Source: Butyricicoccus intestinisimiae
Lineage (GTDB): Bacteria; Bacillota; Clostridia; Oscillospirales; Butyricicoccaceae
Direction: 5' to 3'
Assembly (NCBI RefSeq): GCF_018918345.1
Contig: NZ_JAHLQI010000009.1
Coordinates: forward strand, 1-63,173
Length of the DNA stretch: 63,173 nucleotides
Every line of letters begins with the position of its first letter. The first letter of the stretch is position 1. Both the position numbers and the translations under genes were made by a program. Shown piece by piece: positions 63,060 to 63,173 of the stretch. The notes under the pieces were generated by a model. The model had not been told where the DNA came from. It saw nothing but the letters and a program-made list of their open reading frames with translations, and did not search any database.

Positions 63060-63173
63060 ATGAAAGTTATCGTATGCGTAAAGCAGGTTCCGGATACTTC
63101 TGGTAAGGTTGCAGTAAAGCCGGACGGAACTCTGGACCGCGCTTCTATGGCAGCAATCATCAATCCGGATGAT
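63060..63173 (+). CDS. etfB: Electron transfer flavoprotein subunit beta (partial, cut by window end)
   Basis: The first 38 residues, MKVIVCVKQVPDTSGKVAVK, then PDGTLDRASMAAIINPDD, match the EtfB N-terminus. GGGAGG precedes the ATG. EtfB with EtfA (expected beyond the edge) feeds electrons to Bcd. The gene is cut by the right edge. Confidence 0.92.
   Translation, partial: MKVIVCVKQVPDTSGKVAVKPDGTLDRASMAAIINPDD

Overview
The window is a piece of a Clostridia (Firmicutes) chromosome centred on the replication origin. Gene content fits an anaerobic, butyrate-forming Oscillospiraceae/Butyricicoccaceae-type gut bacterium. The evidence is the classical origin cluster, a butyryl-CoA dehydrogenase followed by etfB at the right edge, IscS/NifU Fe-S assembly, HrcA/CIRCE-type heat-shock control, RemB, KhpB and a ParA/ParB/parS system. 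Genus is inference only.

Layout. Positions 1-426 hold four evenly spaced minus-strand sigma-A promoters and a leader, almost certainly for an rRNA operon just beyond the left edge. Next comes a minus-strand GntR/GNAT/ywlG group and an Ig-like (Big2) protein ending in a degraded deacetylase domain (0.6-4.3 kb). Then follow glgB, an orphan tail-fibre-like gene, a GT2 glycosyltransferase, a foldase lipoprotein, a divergent AraC/oxidoreductase pair, a DEAD-box helicase, a two-component system, mgtE, clpB, mfd, nifU-iscS, trmN6-rsmI, a DUF559 gene and rnhA (4.5-32.7 kb). From 32.7 to 42.3 kb all genes run leftward: gyrA, a small gene, gyrB, remB, recF, yaaA, dnaN, dnaA. The origin has two DnaA-box areas flanking dnaA, with a DnaA-trio/AT-rich unwinding module in the dnaA-dnaN gap. 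From 42.5 to 53.7 kb the genes run rightward: rpmH, rnpA, yidD, yidC, khpB, mnmE, mnmG, rsmG, three parS sites, parA, parB, a coiled-coil membrane protein and serS. The last 10 kb holds a leftward cell-wall/lipoprotein group, then pgdA-like, nadE and the bcd-etfB operon.

The genes left of the origin mostly read leftward and those right of it mostly rightward, so most are on the leading strand.

The most unusual material is a set of short interspersed repeats in intergenic gaps (about 7.2, 12.6-13.1, 22.7-23.1, 29.6, 31.6-31.9, 53.8, 55.7 and 59.1-59.4 kb). They fall into sequence-unrelated families with one shared plan: a purine/pyrimidine hairpin, a linker hairpin, then a purine arm that is the mirror image of the hairpin's purine arm. 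Three elements change together between families, and the geometry is that expected of an intramolecular purine-motif triplex.
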